Positions 37,582 to 46,884 of a stretch of 64,000 nucleotides of DNA are shown here, piece after piece (within the stretch, counting starts at the first letter, position 1; each line of letters opens with the position of its first letter). Source of the DNA: Bacteroidota bacterium (lineage in GTDB: Bacteria; Bacteroidota; Bacteroidia; Bacteroidales; CAIXZF01); contig JAKLIX010000001.1 in assembly GCA_022709385.1 (NCBI GenBank), positions 62,001-126,000 on the forward strand, in the 5' to 3' direction. A program made the position numbers and the translations under genes. The notes beneath the pieces were generated by a model, which saw only the letters and a program-made list of their open reading frames with translations, was not told the origin of the DNA and made no database searches.

Positions 37582-38166
37582 ATGGAATCTGTTTGTGTAT
37601 TTTGCGGTTCAAGCTCCGGCGTCAGTCCGGTTTACCGGGATGCAGCCCGCTCACTCGGCCACTACCTCGCAAAAGAAGGAATACGGCTGGTTTACGGAGG
37701 CGCTTCAGTCGGACTCATGGGCGAACTGGCTGATGCAGCCCTGGAAAGCGGTGCTCAGATCACCGGTGTGATCCCTTCTTTCTTTTCCCGCAAGGAAATT
37801 GCCCACAAAGGACTGACCGAGCTGCATTTTGTCGACTCCATGCATGAAAGAAAACTGAAGATGGCAGCCCTGTCGGGTGGATTCATCGCGCTGCCAGGCG
37901 GTTACGGCACCATGGACGAATTCTTCGAAATGCTCACCTGGACACAACTCGACCTGCACCAAAAACCGGTCGGACTCCTCAATACAAACGGCTACTTCGA
38001 CCTGCTGATCCGCTTCTTTGATCATATGACCGGTGAAGGATTTGTCAGGGACGCCCACAGACAGGCGCTGCTTTGCGCCGACAATGCGGAAGAACTGCTG
38101 GAAATGATGAACAAATATCAGCCGCTCAGGCTCGAAAAATGGCTGAAACGGATCAAAGAAACCTAA
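37582..38166 (+). CDS. LOG-family cytokinin riboside 5'-monophosphate phosphoribohydrolase-like protein
   Basis: 194-residue Rossmann-fold protein. Seen: VFCGSSSGVSPVYRDAARSLG at the start, VYGGASVGLMGELADAAL, MHERKLKMAALSGGFIALPGGYGTMDEFFEMLTW with the PGGxGTxxE signature (~105-113). In this family these residues hydrolyse N6-modified AMP or other nucleoside 5'-monophosphates to base and ribose phosphate; in bacteria the physiological substrate is often unclear (nucleotide salvage). Follows polA by 10 bp and converges on the PorE-like gene 8 bp away. Confidence 0.93.
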   Translation: MESVCVFCGSSSGVSPVYRDAARSLGHYLAKEGIRLVYGGASVGLMGELADAALESGAQITGVIPSFFSRKEIAHKGLTELHFVDSMHERKLKMAALSGGFIALPGGYGTMDEFFEMLTWTQLDLHQKPVGLLNTNGYFDLLIRFFDHMTGEGFVRDAHRQALLCADNAEELLEMMNKYQPLRLEKWLKRIKET

Positions 38167-38174
38167 AACTGCTG

Positions 38175-40262
38175 CTACTTTGCAAGAATCTTGAATTCGG
38201 TCCTCCTGTTCAGTTGCCTTCCCTCGTCAGTCGCATTGCTCGCAATAGGCTGGGTCAGCCCGTATCCCTTGTAAATAAGTCTTGTTTTATCTATACCGGC
38301 TGCCACCAGAAACTCCACCACCGCTTTGGCCCTGTTCTCCGACAATACCTGGTTGTACGACTCCGAACCAAAACTGTCGGTGTGCCCGCTGATCTCCACT
38401 TTTAAACGGGGCATCTGCTTCAGCAGTTCCAGCAAACGGTTCAGCTCTGCCCTGGATTCCGGACGCAGGGTGTAGCGGTCAAAATCAAAAAAGATGTTAC
38501 GCAATACGATCTTCTTGCCAACCTCTATGACATTGAGATACACATCCTTTTCAACTTCCTGATAACCACGGGATTGTGGAATATCGAAGTTCTCGGAATG
38601 AAACAGGTAAGCATCAGCCCTGACGGCAATACCGTAATTCTTACCCGAAGGCAGGGCGATCAGGTACTTCCCGCTGACCATGTTTGACTCAAAACTGCTG
38701 ACGACCTCCCCGATGGAATTATCGGTGATGTCAATAGCGGCACCCAGTGGTTCCAGGGTAACGGCATCATATACGGTTCCTTTCAACAGGGTCAGCTGGC
38801 TGGTCCTCGATTCTGCCACCGGCGCCATGACGGCCTGCCTGAAAGGCTCGATGATACTGGCAAGCAGGTTGTCCTCGGTATTGTCGACGAGTGGTTTCTC
38901 CGGACCGTGAAAAGTAACCCTGTAAATGTCCTTCTCCCCGTAACCTCCCGGACGGTAGGACGCAAGATATCCCCTGCGCCCGTCAGCCGAAAGTACGATA
39001 AACACGTCATCATCCGTGGTGTTCACCGGAAAACCCAGGTTCCGCGGTTCAGACCAGACGCCCTGTTCCAGTACCGAATAAAAAATATCAAAACCGCCCA
39101 TGGTGGGATGTCCCTGTGAACTGAAATACAAGGTCTTACCATCCGGATGCATAAATACGCCTGTTTCATCATATTCGGTATTGATTACCGGTCCCAGGTT
39201 CACAGCATCCCCAAACCTGCCATCTTTTATAGAACAGGAATAGATATCATGACCGCCATAACCGTCCGGTCTGTCACTGACAAAATAAAGCGTCTGCTGA
39301 TCAGGTGAATAACAGGCCGAAGGCTCATGGTATTTCGAATTTACCGGACGCGGCAGCTTTACCGGATTCCCGTATTCCTCCCCTTTAAGCTGGCTTTCGT
39401 ATAAATCACCGCCATTGTCGCCCCGGTACATCAGCAGCTTCTGTCCGTCAGGCGTCAGCCCCACGGTGGCATCATGATATTCGGTATTCAGGGGCTTCCC
39501 CGGGTGCAGCGGAACGCTCCATTCCTGATCACTGATCCGCGGCGATATATAGATGTCCTCGTAATAATAAAGGTCAATGGGATCGATGTCTCCCCCGACA
39601 GTATTGTCTCGTGATGAAGTAAACAGCAGTTTTGATTCGTCGGCCGTGATCACCAGGGCATATTCCGGGTATTTTGTGTTGATGTTGCTTCCCAGGTTTT
39701 CAATGGTCACCTTTTCCGCATTCCCCATCAGTTTACGGGCAACCTCGCATTCCTTCAGTTTTTTTTGTACTTCTTTCACCGCTTGTTCATTCCCTTTCCC
39801 GCTAATCCCCGACAGATAAGTAGTATAAGCCCGGCCTGCCTGGTCGATCATCTGATTAAAATGATATGCCTGACCCAACAGGTACTGTATGTCGGGAGCA
39901 ATACCAGGATTGATGCGGGCTGCCTTCTCAAGAAAAAAAACCGCTTTCGACTTCTCGAGGGAAACCAGGTAACATTTACCTATCTTATAGTTCAGGTCGT
40001 CATTATTCGGATTGAAATCATTGGCTTTCAGGTAATAATCAAGTGCCTGAAGATAGGTAGCCCGGTTGCCGTACTGGTAATAAAGATCCCCCTCTTTGAT
40101 ATTACGGAGCGCATCTTTGAGCAATTCGTGTTTCTCCTTTGGAAAATTTTGTTTGATGAATTCGGTGTTTTTCTCCTGTGCCTTCAGTGCAGGCAGGATT
40201 AGCAGCCATAGATGTACCAGCAGCAAGGCCCTGAAAAACCGGTATGTCTCATCCCTGCTCAT
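38175..40262 (-). CDS. PorE-like TPR / beta-propeller / OmpA protein
   Basis: 695 residues. Signal peptide (LLLVHLWLLILPALKAQ), a TPR region (~35-165), a TolB/PD40-like beta-propeller (~180-450, with repeats such as LLFTSSRDNTVGG, LYFVSDRPDGYGGHDIY, LYFSSQGHPTMGGFDIFY), a carboxypeptidase-regulatory-like beta domain (~490-575), and an OmpA peptidoglycan-binding domain (~585-695, IFFDFDRYTLRPES, SGHTDSFGSESYN, ENRAKAVVEFL). This order is that of PorE, a T9SS-linked outer-membrane protein anchored to peptidoglycan; many Bacteroidota carry several relatives, so assignment to PorE itself is not certain. Its start overlaps the stop of the upstream TPR gene (ATGA). Confidence 0.85.
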   Translation of the reverse strand: MSRDETYRFFRALLLVHLWLLILPALKAQEKNTEFIKQNFPKEKHELLKDALRNIKEGDLYYQYGNRATYLQALDYYLKANDFNPNNDDLNYKIGKCYLVSLEKSKAVFFLEKAARINPGIAPDIQYLLGQAYHFNQMIDQAGRAYTTYLSGISGKGNEQAVKEVQKKLKECEVARKLMGNAEKVTIENLGSNINTKYPEYALVITADESKLLFTSSRDNTVGGDIDPIDLYYYEDIYISPRISDQEWSVPLHPGKPLNTEYHDATVGLTPDGQKLLMYRGDNGGDLYESQLKGEEYGNPVKLPRPVNSKYHEPSACYSPDQQTLYFVSDRPDGYGGHDIYSCSIKDGRFGDAVNLGPVINTEYDETGVFMHPDGKTLYFSSQGHPTMGGFDIFYSVLEQGVWSEPRNLGFPVNTTDDDVFIVLSADGRRGYLASYRPGGYGEKDIYRVTFHGPEKPLVDNTEDNLLASIIEPFRQAVMAPVAESRTSQLTLLKGTVYDAVTLEPLGAAIDITDNSIGEVVSSFESNMVSGKYLIALPSGKNYGIAVRADAYLFHSENFDIPQSRGYQEVEKDVYLNVIEVGKKIVLRNIFFDFDRYTLRPESRAELNRLLELLKQMPRLKVEISGHTDSFGSESYNQVLSENRAKAVVEFLVAAGIDKTRLIYKGYGLTQPIASNATDEGRQLNRRTEFKILAK

Positions 40263-41368
40263 TTACACAGTAGCCTGAAGTAAGTCTCGGCGGCGCTGAC
40301 ACCCAGTTCCAGCGCTTTCCTGTAATCTTCACATGCTTCACGGATGTCTGCCATTGCTTCTCTGGAAATGGCTCTGTTCAGATAGGCAATCCCGTATCCG
40401 GGATCAATCCGGATAGCCATGGTGTAATCAACCACAGCCGACTGATAATCCTTCATCTTTTGCCGGGCATTGCCACGGTTGTTATAAGCAAAAGCATATT
40501 CAGGATTGATCGCGACCGAAGCAGTGAAATCATCTGCCGCCTTCTGATATTCTCCGGTTTTCATCCATGCAGTGCCCCGGTTATTGAATGCAACAAAATA
40601 GTCGGGTTTCAGGCGGATGGCCTCTGTATAATCTGCGATTGCCTTGTCATATTCTCCTGTCATCCTGTAGAGACTGCCCCTGTTGTTAAGGACAAACGGC
40701 AGCCCGGGATTCAGACGGATGGCCGTATTGTAATCCTCCATGGCACCGGCCAGATCATCCAGCATCCTCCTGGCGCTCGCCCTGTCGTTGTACGCCTGGG
40801 CGTAACGCGGCATCAGATTGATCACGATGGTGTAATCCTTCACGGCATTGGTATAGTCCTCACTTTCGAAATAAATACCGCCACGGTAATAATAAGCCAT
40901 GGCATTCGCCGAATCAAGGGCAATGGCAGTAGTGTAATCATCGAAACAACCTTGGGCATCGCCGGTTTCATACTTCACCCTGGCCCGGTTAAAATAAGCA
41001 TTCCCGGTGGGTTTCAGGGCAATGGCCCGGTCGAAATCTCCGATGGCCGACCTGAATTGCTGCAGTTCAATATTCACAATACCCCTGTTGTAAAAAGCCC
41101 TGTGGTTGTCCGAATCCTGTTCAAGGGCTAAGGTGAAGGAACGGTGGGCTTGCTCAAATAAGCCTTCCTGGTATTGTCTGATACCCTCGTTGTAATACTT
41201 TTCAGCTTCCAGGTTCTTCATAAGCGCCCCGGACCCGCTGGTATCTATCCCCGGCTTTTCGGTATAAAGGGCAGTACGCCTGATACGGCCGGCATCCTCC
41301 TTCCCGGTCTGAGCCATAAGCATAAACCCTGAAAAACACAGGATGAACAACAGACAACACTTCCTCAT
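40259..41368 (-). CDS. Exported TPR-repeat protein
   Basis: 369 residues. Signal peptide MRKCCLLFILCFSGFMLMAQ, then about eight consecutive 34-residue tetratricopeptide repeats covering residues ~55-365, with strong consensus (e.g. AIADYTEAIRLKPDYFVAFN and AADDFTASVAINPEYAFAYN). TPR arrays are protein-binding scaffolds. The stop codon overlaps the start of the PorE-like gene, so the two are translated together; a shared complex in the periplasm is a reasonable inference. It is preceded by a 48-bp gap from the MltF-like gene, which could be in the same transcript. Confidence 0.88.
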   Translation of the reverse strand: MRKCCLLFILCFSGFMLMAQTGKEDAGRIRRTALYTEKPGIDTSGSGALMKNLEAEKYYNEGIRQYQEGLFEQAHRSFTLALEQDSDNHRAFYNRGIVNIELQQFRSAIGDFDRAIALKPTGNAYFNRARVKYETGDAQGCFDDYTTAIALDSANAMAYYYRGGIYFESEDYTNAVKDYTIVINLMPRYAQAYNDRASARRMLDDLAGAMEDYNTAIRLNPGLPFVLNNRGSLYRMTGEYDKAIADYTEAIRLKPDYFVAFNNRGTAWMKTGEYQKAADDFTASVAINPEYAFAYNNRGNARQKMKDYQSAVVDYTMAIRIDPGYGIAYLNRAISREAMADIREACEDYRKALELGVSAAETYFRLLCK

Positions 41369-41416
41369 GCCATGAAATGAAGAAGCTAAATTAGGGAAAA
41401 AAAAATCAGCAGGAAT

Positions 41417-42847
41417 CTAATTTCTGATGGCGTTGCGGTAAAGCTGGTAGGTTTCCATGACATCCCTTACAAAAGCGTAGGGCTCTTCACCGCGGCAATA
41501 ACCGTAATAGGCCTGGGGATCACGGTAATAGGCCGGCTGCGATTTCCGCAACAGGAACGTATCCACGTGATGGGTCCAGATGGTGTTGTTCCTTCCGTAT
41601 TTTTCAGCCAGCCGCCTGGCGTCAAGTACATGCCCAAGCCCGACATTGTATGCCGCAAGTACGAATTTCACCCTTTCGTCATGGTCAGGAACCAGAGGCA
41701 GGAACTGCTTTTCAAGCCCGGCAATGTATTTTACCCCGGCCTCAATATGCTTTTCCGGAGCCGACAGTGAATCAAGACCGTATTGTTCGGTCAAATCCGG
41801 CATCAGCTGCATCAGACCGTAGGCTCCCGACCAGGCCTGTGCCTGGGGCTGGAATTTGCTTTCCTTGTAGATCAATGCGGCCAGCAAACGCCAGTCCCAG
41901 TTGATCATGCGGCTGTACTTGCGAATAGCCCCGTCGTAAGGAGAGATCTTCCCTCCCCTGACCGAGTAAAAATCACTGCCGATCACACTTACCGTACGTG
42001 CTCCGACAAAATATTTCTCATACAGCACGGAGAATTTCTTTGCCTTTTTATATTGCCCCAGCCATTGATTGAAAGCAGCCAGCAGGTCTTCCCCTTCCCG
42101 GTTTACCATCCATACCAGGTTTTGTTGCGGTCCGACCACGGTCTGGATATCCAAACCCGGATGATACCTCCGGATCATGCCTGCAAAGGGTTCATAGGCA
42201 ATCGTATAGTCAATCTCGCCCTTCGCAACGGCTGCCATAAGCTGCTCCGGTTTATATTCCCCGTGTTCCACTACCCTGATGCCCTCATCCGACTGCATGG
42301 AAAGCATGGTCAGCATCTGGATGAACGGACTGCCCTTTTCGACATACACGGTTCTTCCCGCGAGTTCAGACAGATCGCGCACCAAAACTTTCTCCCCGGC
42401 AAAACCGGAACTACTGCGCTGTACCAATACGGCATTGGCCTGGTATAAAGGATCTGTATGATAAAGCATATGGCTTTGATCGGCAATCACAGGCAGATCA
42501 ACGGCCAGCATGTCCACTTCTCCCCTGTCGAGCATCTCATAACTTTTCCCGAGTTCCCCCGAAACAGCGATACTCAATTGTACGCCCAGGTGGTCGGCAA
42601 AAGCCCTGAGCAGTTCGTAATTGAATCCCTTGGGCGAACCCCTGTAAAGAAAATAGGAGGTAAAATTATCATCGGCGATCACCTGCAGCTTTCCACGCTG
42701 CCTGATTTCTTCAAGCGTGCTGCCATTCGCTGTGCTCTCCAGCTCGTTTTTTTCCGCTTTCCGGCAGGATGAAGCCGTCAGCATGGCCATCATGACAAGC
42801 ATGATTACCAAGGCTTTCGTGCCAATATTCCTGCTTAAATCCTTCAC
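41417..42847 (-). CDS. MltF-like membrane-bound lytic transglycosylase
   Basis: About 476 residues. A GTG start is chosen because it yields a compact lipoprotein signal (KDLSRNIGTKALVIMLVMMAMLTASSC); an ATG-like frame extends to 42937 but adds 30 unlikely residues. Domains: a type 3 periplasmic-binding-like domain (~50-290, GKLQVIADDNFTSYFLYRG, NYELLRAFADHLG) and a goose-lysozyme-like transglycosylase with catalytic Glu in ALIYKESKFQPQAQAWSGAY (~325), LMQLMPDL. This two-domain plan is that of MltF, which cleaves peptidoglycan and is thought to be controlled by ligand binding. Mature protein anchored to the outer membrane. Confidence 0.9.
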   Translation of the reverse strand: MKDLSRNIGTKALVIMLVMMAMLTASSCRKAEKNELESTANGSTLEEIRQRGKLQVIADDNFTSYFLYRGSPKGFNYELLRAFADHLGVQLSIAVSGELGKSYEMLDRGEVDMLAVDLPVIADQSHMLYHTDPLYQANAVLVQRSSSGFAGEKVLVRDLSELAGRTVYVEKGSPFIQMLTMLSMQSDEGIRVVEHGEYKPEQLMAAVAKGEIDYTIAYEPFAGMIRRYHPGLDIQTVVGPQQNLVWMVNREGEDLLAAFNQWLGQYKKAKKFSVLYEKYFVGARTVSVIGSDFYSVRGGKISPYDGAIRKYSRMINWDWRLLAALIYKESKFQPQAQAWSGAYGLMQLMPDLTEQYGLDSLSAPEKHIEAGVKYIAGLEKQFLPLVPDHDERVKFVLAAYNVGLGHVLDARRLAEKYGRNNTIWTHHVDTFLLRKSQPAYYRDPQAYYGYCRGEEPYAFVRDVMETYQLYRNAIRN

Positions 42848-42937
42848 TGTTGCTATGTTTCTGAAAAAGAGGCGCAAAATTACTTTGTTTTCCGGCAGCT
42901 TCGACATAAGACCACAAGCAAGTACCCATCTTAACAA

Positions 42938-43246
42938 TTTTTAACGCTTGTGTTCATATCCCTTACTGCCATGTTTGCCCTCTTAAACGCATAAAAAACA
43001 AGGATGTTCTGTTTTTTAACAAATTTTTACACATCCTGCTGTTTAAGAGTATTTTATAATGGTCTACATTGTTAATAAGCAGATATGAATCATTATATTG
43101 AAACAGTATATATGCATGTGGCTCATTATCTGATGGATAGCTATAATTAACCCCTTGAATTGCTCAACGCTATTTTTTTCAATTCTTAATGATATTGCTG
43201 TGATTTATATGTAATTTTGGACTAATCTGTTAAACGCTTCATCTAT
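42938..43246. other. AT-rich intergenic gap with nested inverted repeats
   Basis: No ORF. Nested arms CTCTTAAAC (42980-42988) / GTTTAAGAG (43041-43049) and inside them AGGATGT (43001-43007) / ACATCCT (43031-43037) give a 70-bp cruciform-capable structure. One isolated DnaA-box-like TGTTAATAA occurs at about 43068. TAATTTTG at 43212-43219 fits the -7 box for the plus-strand gene at 43247. Confidence 0.55.
43212..43219 (+). promoter_or_regulatory. -7 box for the T9SS beta-propeller gene
   Basis: TAATTTTG fits TAnnTTTG; transcription would start near 43226, 21 nt before the ATG. The -33 element is weak (ATTG 14 bp upstream). Confidence 0.4.
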
Positions 43247-44641
43247 ATGAAAAGAATTGTTACCCTTATCCTGATCACATGGTCCATGACAATGTATGCC
43301 CAAAAGGAGGCAAACATCTGGTTTTTTGGCGATAATGCGGGGATTGACTTTAACGGGGCCCTGCCACAGCCACTGTCCGCCGGACAGACAACGTCCTGGG
43401 ACAATACAAGCTGTATCAGCGACAGTGCCGGTAACCTGCTCTTTTATACCGATGGCGAGACTGTCTGGAACAAGAACCATTTTATCATGAATAACGGTAG
43501 TGGTCTGAACGGCTCCAATATGGGCGGCCAGTGTGCCCTGATCGTACCCCGTCCGTCTTCAGGCCTGTATTATATTTTTACGGTGGACATCTTCGCCGGC
43601 GCCCAGGGATTCAATTATCATATCGTGGATATGTCTCAACAGGCAGGTCTCGGTTCTGTCGTCTCAAAAAACAACCTGCTGTTTTCCCCCTCCACCGAAA
43701 AAATTGATGCCATTTACAATCCTGCCGACAACAGCTACTGGGTGATAACTCATATCTGGGGTAACAACCATTTTTACTGCTACAAAATCACCTCAGCCGG
43801 ACTAAACATTAACCCCGTAGTCAGCAATATCGGTTCAGCGTATTCAGGAGGTATACCCAGTGGGTATAATTCACTCGGCCAAATGACTTTTTCAAAAGAT
43901 GGAACCAAACTTGTTTCCACAGTCTATTCAGACGGATTGGTGGAAATATTCGATTTCAACATGAGTACAGGTCAACTTTCTAATCCACGGCTTATGAGTG
44001 GATTTCAAAACGTATTGGGAGCAGCTTTCTCACAAGATGCCAGTAAATTATACATTGCCATCTGGAAAACCGACAATGTTTATCAGTTTGACCTGAGTAT
44101 TGATTCTGTTCCCGTTATTCTGGGCAGTGCGACGATCATCGGCCATGCAACTTCAGGCAGTTCAACTGGTTACAAAGCCGGCTATTTGCAGCTGGGTCCG
44201 GATAATAAAATATATATCGCACGTTACGAAATGAATCACCTTGCGGTGATCAACAACCCAAATGAAGCAGGTGCAAATTGCTACTTCGTAAACAATGGAT
44301 TCTCACTCAACAATAAAGTATGCTTTGCCGGTTTATGCAGGGTCCCCGTAAAAATCATCACAACAGGAGATGAGGATTTACTGCAGGCAACTGCTCATTT
44401 TTCATTATTTCCAAATCCGGCTTGTCAACAATGCAGTTTCCATTTTCCATTCATGGTGCCCGGAGAAACAGTTCTTGTTTCCATTGCAAATGCACTGGGG
44501 CATAATTGTCAAAACAATCAAATCATGCCTGGTGGCAATCATACGGTTGACATAAGCAATCTTGAACAAGGATGCTATTTTGTGTCTGTTCAGCAGAAAG
44601 GAAAGACCCTGGGTAGCCAAAAACTTATCATACAACGCTAA
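43247..44641 (+). CDS. T9SS cargo protein with beta-propeller repeats
   Basis: 464 residues. Signal peptide MKRIVTLILITWSMTMYAQ; a propeller-like body with recurring blades (LLFYTDGETVWNKNHFIMNN, YIFTVDIFAGAQGFNYHI, SPSTEKIDAIYNP, MTFSKDGTKLVSTVYSDG, KLYIAIWKTDNVYQFDLS, LGPDNKIYIARYEMNH), and a C-terminal type A sorting domain (FSLFPNPACQQ ... EQGCYFVSVQQKGK). The YTDG/W.N.N pattern recurs in Bacteroidota surface proteins of unknown role. It is secreted through the type IX system. It is convergent with the ABC exporter operon, 2 bp separating the stop codons. Confidence 0.8.
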   Translation: MKRIVTLILITWSMTMYAQKEANIWFFGDNAGIDFNGALPQPLSAGQTTSWDNTSCISDSAGNLLFYTDGETVWNKNHFIMNNGSGLNGSNMGGQCALIVPRPSSGLYYIFTVDIFAGAQGFNYHIVDMSQQAGLGSVVSKNNLLFSPSTEKIDAIYNPADNSYWVITHIWGNNHFYCYKITSAGLNINPVVSNIGSAYSGGIPSGYNSLGQMTFSKDGTKLVSTVYSDGLVEIFDFNMSTGQLSNPRLMSGFQNVLGAAFSQDASKLYIAIWKTDNVYQFDLSIDSVPVILGSATIIGHATSGSSTGYKAGYLQLGPDNKIYIARYEMNHLAVINNPNEAGANCYFVNNGFSLNNKVCFAGLCRVPVKIITTGDEDLLQATAHFSLFPNPACQQCSFHFPFMVPGETVLVSIANALGHNCQNNQIMPGGNHTVDISNLEQGCYFVSVQQKGKTLGSQKLIIQR

Positions 44642-44643
44642 CC

Positions 44644-45762
44644 CTACACCGTCTTCCTGTACCTTCTTACGGCCAGTGTAATGGATAACACGGCCAGAAG
44701 GGCCAGGGCGAACAGGTCGGGACGGATATCCGTAAAACCAGAGCCTTTCAGCAATACCATGCGGATGATGCGGATAAAATAAGCCACCGGATTCAGGTGG
44801 TTGAGCCACTGTGCCCAGTCGGGCATGTTTTCAGCCGCGGTAAACAAACCGCTCATCAGGATAAAGACAATCATGAAAAAGAAAGACACAAACATGGCCT
44901 GCTGCTGGGTGCCGGTCATGGTGGATACCAGCAGTCCCAGGCCCAGGATCACACAACTGTAAACGGCCGCCGCAAAGAACACCAGCAACAGATTCCCCTC
45001 CAGCGGAATGTCAAACAGGAGTTTTCCGACTCCAAGCCCAAAGGCCAGTTCAAACAGGGCGATCAGCAGGGTGGGAATCAGTTTGCCCGCAATAAACTGG
45101 TATTTGCGGATCGGACTGACATTGACCTGTTCAATGGTGCCGATCTCCTTCTCCTTTACAATGTTCATCCCCGAAAGCAACAGGCTGATGACGGTGACCA
45201 GGATGACCAGGATGCCGGGTACCATGAAGGTCTGGTAATTCAATTCGGGATTGTACCAGAAAGTATACGTCAGGTCGATCTGCTGCGGCCTTGTCTCCAT
45301 AGAAATCAACCCGCTTTCCTTCCTGAGATTGTGGTTCATATCCTGCACCACCGACTGCGTATAGGCATGGATGAGGCCCCCCGCAGATCCATTGATGGCG
45401 TTGACAATCAGTTGAAAACGGGCATCCCTGCCCATGGAAACCTGCTTTTCAAAGTCGGCCGGAAATACCACGATGGCGTCGGCCTCTCGCTGCTTCATGC
45501 CCTGTTCCCCGTCCCGGTCCAGATCAGAATACCCCGTAATACGGAAAAAACCGCTGCCCCTGAATTTGTCGCACACTTCACGCGTCAGCACCGAACGGTC
45601 GTGATCGACCACAAACAGCCTGATACTTTTCATCTCAAAGGTGGCTGCATGTACGATAATGATCAGCTGCACCACGGGAACGGCGAATATGATCGGCAGC
45701 ATCGACCGGTTCCGGAAGATCTGCAGGAATTCTTTCTGTATTAAAAAGCCAATGGTTCTCAT
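44644..45762 (-). CDS. ABC-2 type exporter permease (YbhR-like)
   Basis: 372 residues. One N-terminal membrane segment (~20-40), a large extracytoplasmic domain (~45-165) and five C-terminal membrane segments, with conserved NPELNYQTFMVPGILVILVTVISLLLSGMNIVKEKEIGTIEQVNV in the loop. This is the ABC2_membrane_3 plan of YbhR/YhhJ. Last gene of the seven-gene exporter operon; 6 bp after the paralogous permease. The two permeases should form the heterodimeric membrane core. Confidence 0.92.
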   Translation of the reverse strand: MRTIGFLIQKEFLQIFRNRSMLPIIFAVPVVQLIIIVHAATFEMKSIRLFVVDHDRSVLTREVCDKFRGSGFFRITGYSDLDRDGEQGMKQREADAIVVFPADFEKQVSMGRDARFQLIVNAINGSAGGLIHAYTQSVVQDMNHNLRKESGLISMETRPQQIDLTYTFWYNPELNYQTFMVPGILVILVTVISLLLSGMNIVKEKEIGTIEQVNVSPIRKYQFIAGKLIPTLLIALFELAFGLGVGKLLFDIPLEGNLLLVFFAAAVYSCVILGLGLLVSTMTGTQQQAMFVSFFFMIVFILMSGLFTAAENMPDWAQWLNHLNPVAYFIRIIRMVLLKGSGFTDIRPDLFALALLAVLSITLAVRRYRKTV

Positions 45763-45768
45763 CTCACA

Positions 45769-46875
45769 TCAGCTTAAGCGGATCTTAAACTTCTTCACAC
45801 TCAATATAATAAACACCGCAGTCATGAAAAGCAGTACCACGGCCTCCTTCCAGAAATACATCAAACCGTTGCCCATGAGCATGATGTCTTTCATGATGGT
45901 AATGAAGTACTTAGGAGGCATGACATGGCAGATCGCCTGCAACCACAGCGGCATGTTCTCGATGGGATAAATAAACCCGGACAGCAGGATGGTGGGAAGC
46001 AGTAAGCCCACCATGGAAATCATCATGGCCACCTGCTGGCTGCCGGTCAGACTGGAAATCAGAATACCCAGCGATAAGGCGGTGAGGATATACAACATGG
46101 TCATGGCAAGCAGCAGCACCACACTTCCAACCACCGGCACGCCGAAAACCAGGTTTGCCATCAGCAGGATCACCATGGCGTTCAGCAGCGAAAGCAGCAG
46201 GTAAGGCGTCACTTTTCCCAGGATGATCTGTACCGGCCTGAGCGGGGAAACCAGCAATACCTCCATGGTACCCAGTTCCTTTTCCCTGGTAATCGCAATA
46301 GACGTAAGCAGGGTGCATATCAGTGTGAGAAGCATGGCAATGATACCGGGAACAAACATATACACCCCTTTGAGCTCAGGGTTATATTCCATCCTGACTT
46401 CAGGTATGATGGCTGCTGCCTGGGGAAGATTCCGGTTGCGTTCCAGTGTATATGACATCAGGATTCCCTGGGTGTAATTCACCATCATGCGGGCCGTATT
46501 GGGTTCGGAAGCATCGGCAATCACCTGTACCGCAGCCCGTCCATCGCTTTGCAGCTTACGGGCGAAATCCTTCTCAAAGATGATCACTTCCCTGACCTGC
46601 CCCTGCTTTAAAACCTCGTGGATATCCCGCTCGCTTTCAAGGTAAGTCACAAGCCTGAAAAAACCCGAAGAAATGATCTTTCCGGTAATTTCACGACTTA
46701 CCTGGTCTGATGCAAGGTCGAGTACGGCAATCCGGGCATTCCTGAGATCGTTTACGATTACGTAACCAAACAACAGCAACTGAACCACGGGCATTCCGAA
46801 CAGGATCAGCAGGGTGCGCCTGTCCCTGAAAATATGATGAAACTCCTTTCTGACAAAACCAAGGAACTTTTTCAT
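45769..46875 (-). CDS. ABC-2 type exporter permease (YbhS-like)
   Basis: 368 residues with the same layout as its downstream neighbour: N-terminal helix (LILFGMPVVQLLLFGYVI), extracytoplasmic domain, and C-terminal membrane segments with the loop TREKELGTMEVLLVSPLRPVQI. The conserved VRMEYNPELKGVYMFVPGIIAMLLTLI region marks YbhS/YbhR-type drug permeases. 9 bp after the second ATPase gene. Sequence divergence from the neighbour suggests an asymmetric pair. Confidence 0.92.
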   Translation of the reverse strand: MKKFLGFVRKEFHHIFRDRRTLLILFGMPVVQLLLFGYVIVNDLRNARIAVLDLASDQVSREITGKIISSGFFRLVTYLESERDIHEVLKQGQVREVIIFEKDFARKLQSDGRAAVQVIADASEPNTARMMVNYTQGILMSYTLERNRNLPQAAAIIPEVRMEYNPELKGVYMFVPGIIAMLLTLICTLLTSIAITREKELGTMEVLLVSPLRPVQIILGKVTPYLLLSLLNAMVILLMANLVFGVPVVGSVVLLLAMTMLYILTALSLGILISSLTGSQQVAMMISMVGLLLPTILLSGFIYPIENMPLWLQAICHVMPPKYFITIMKDIMLMGNGLMYFWKEAVVLLFMTAVFIILSVKKFKIRLS

Positions 46876-46884
46876 GCTGCAGTT

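Noticed and set aside
41250..41265. TTTTCGGTATAAA resembling the end of the interspersed element
   Set aside because: Inside the coding sequence of the TPR protein, with no match on either side.
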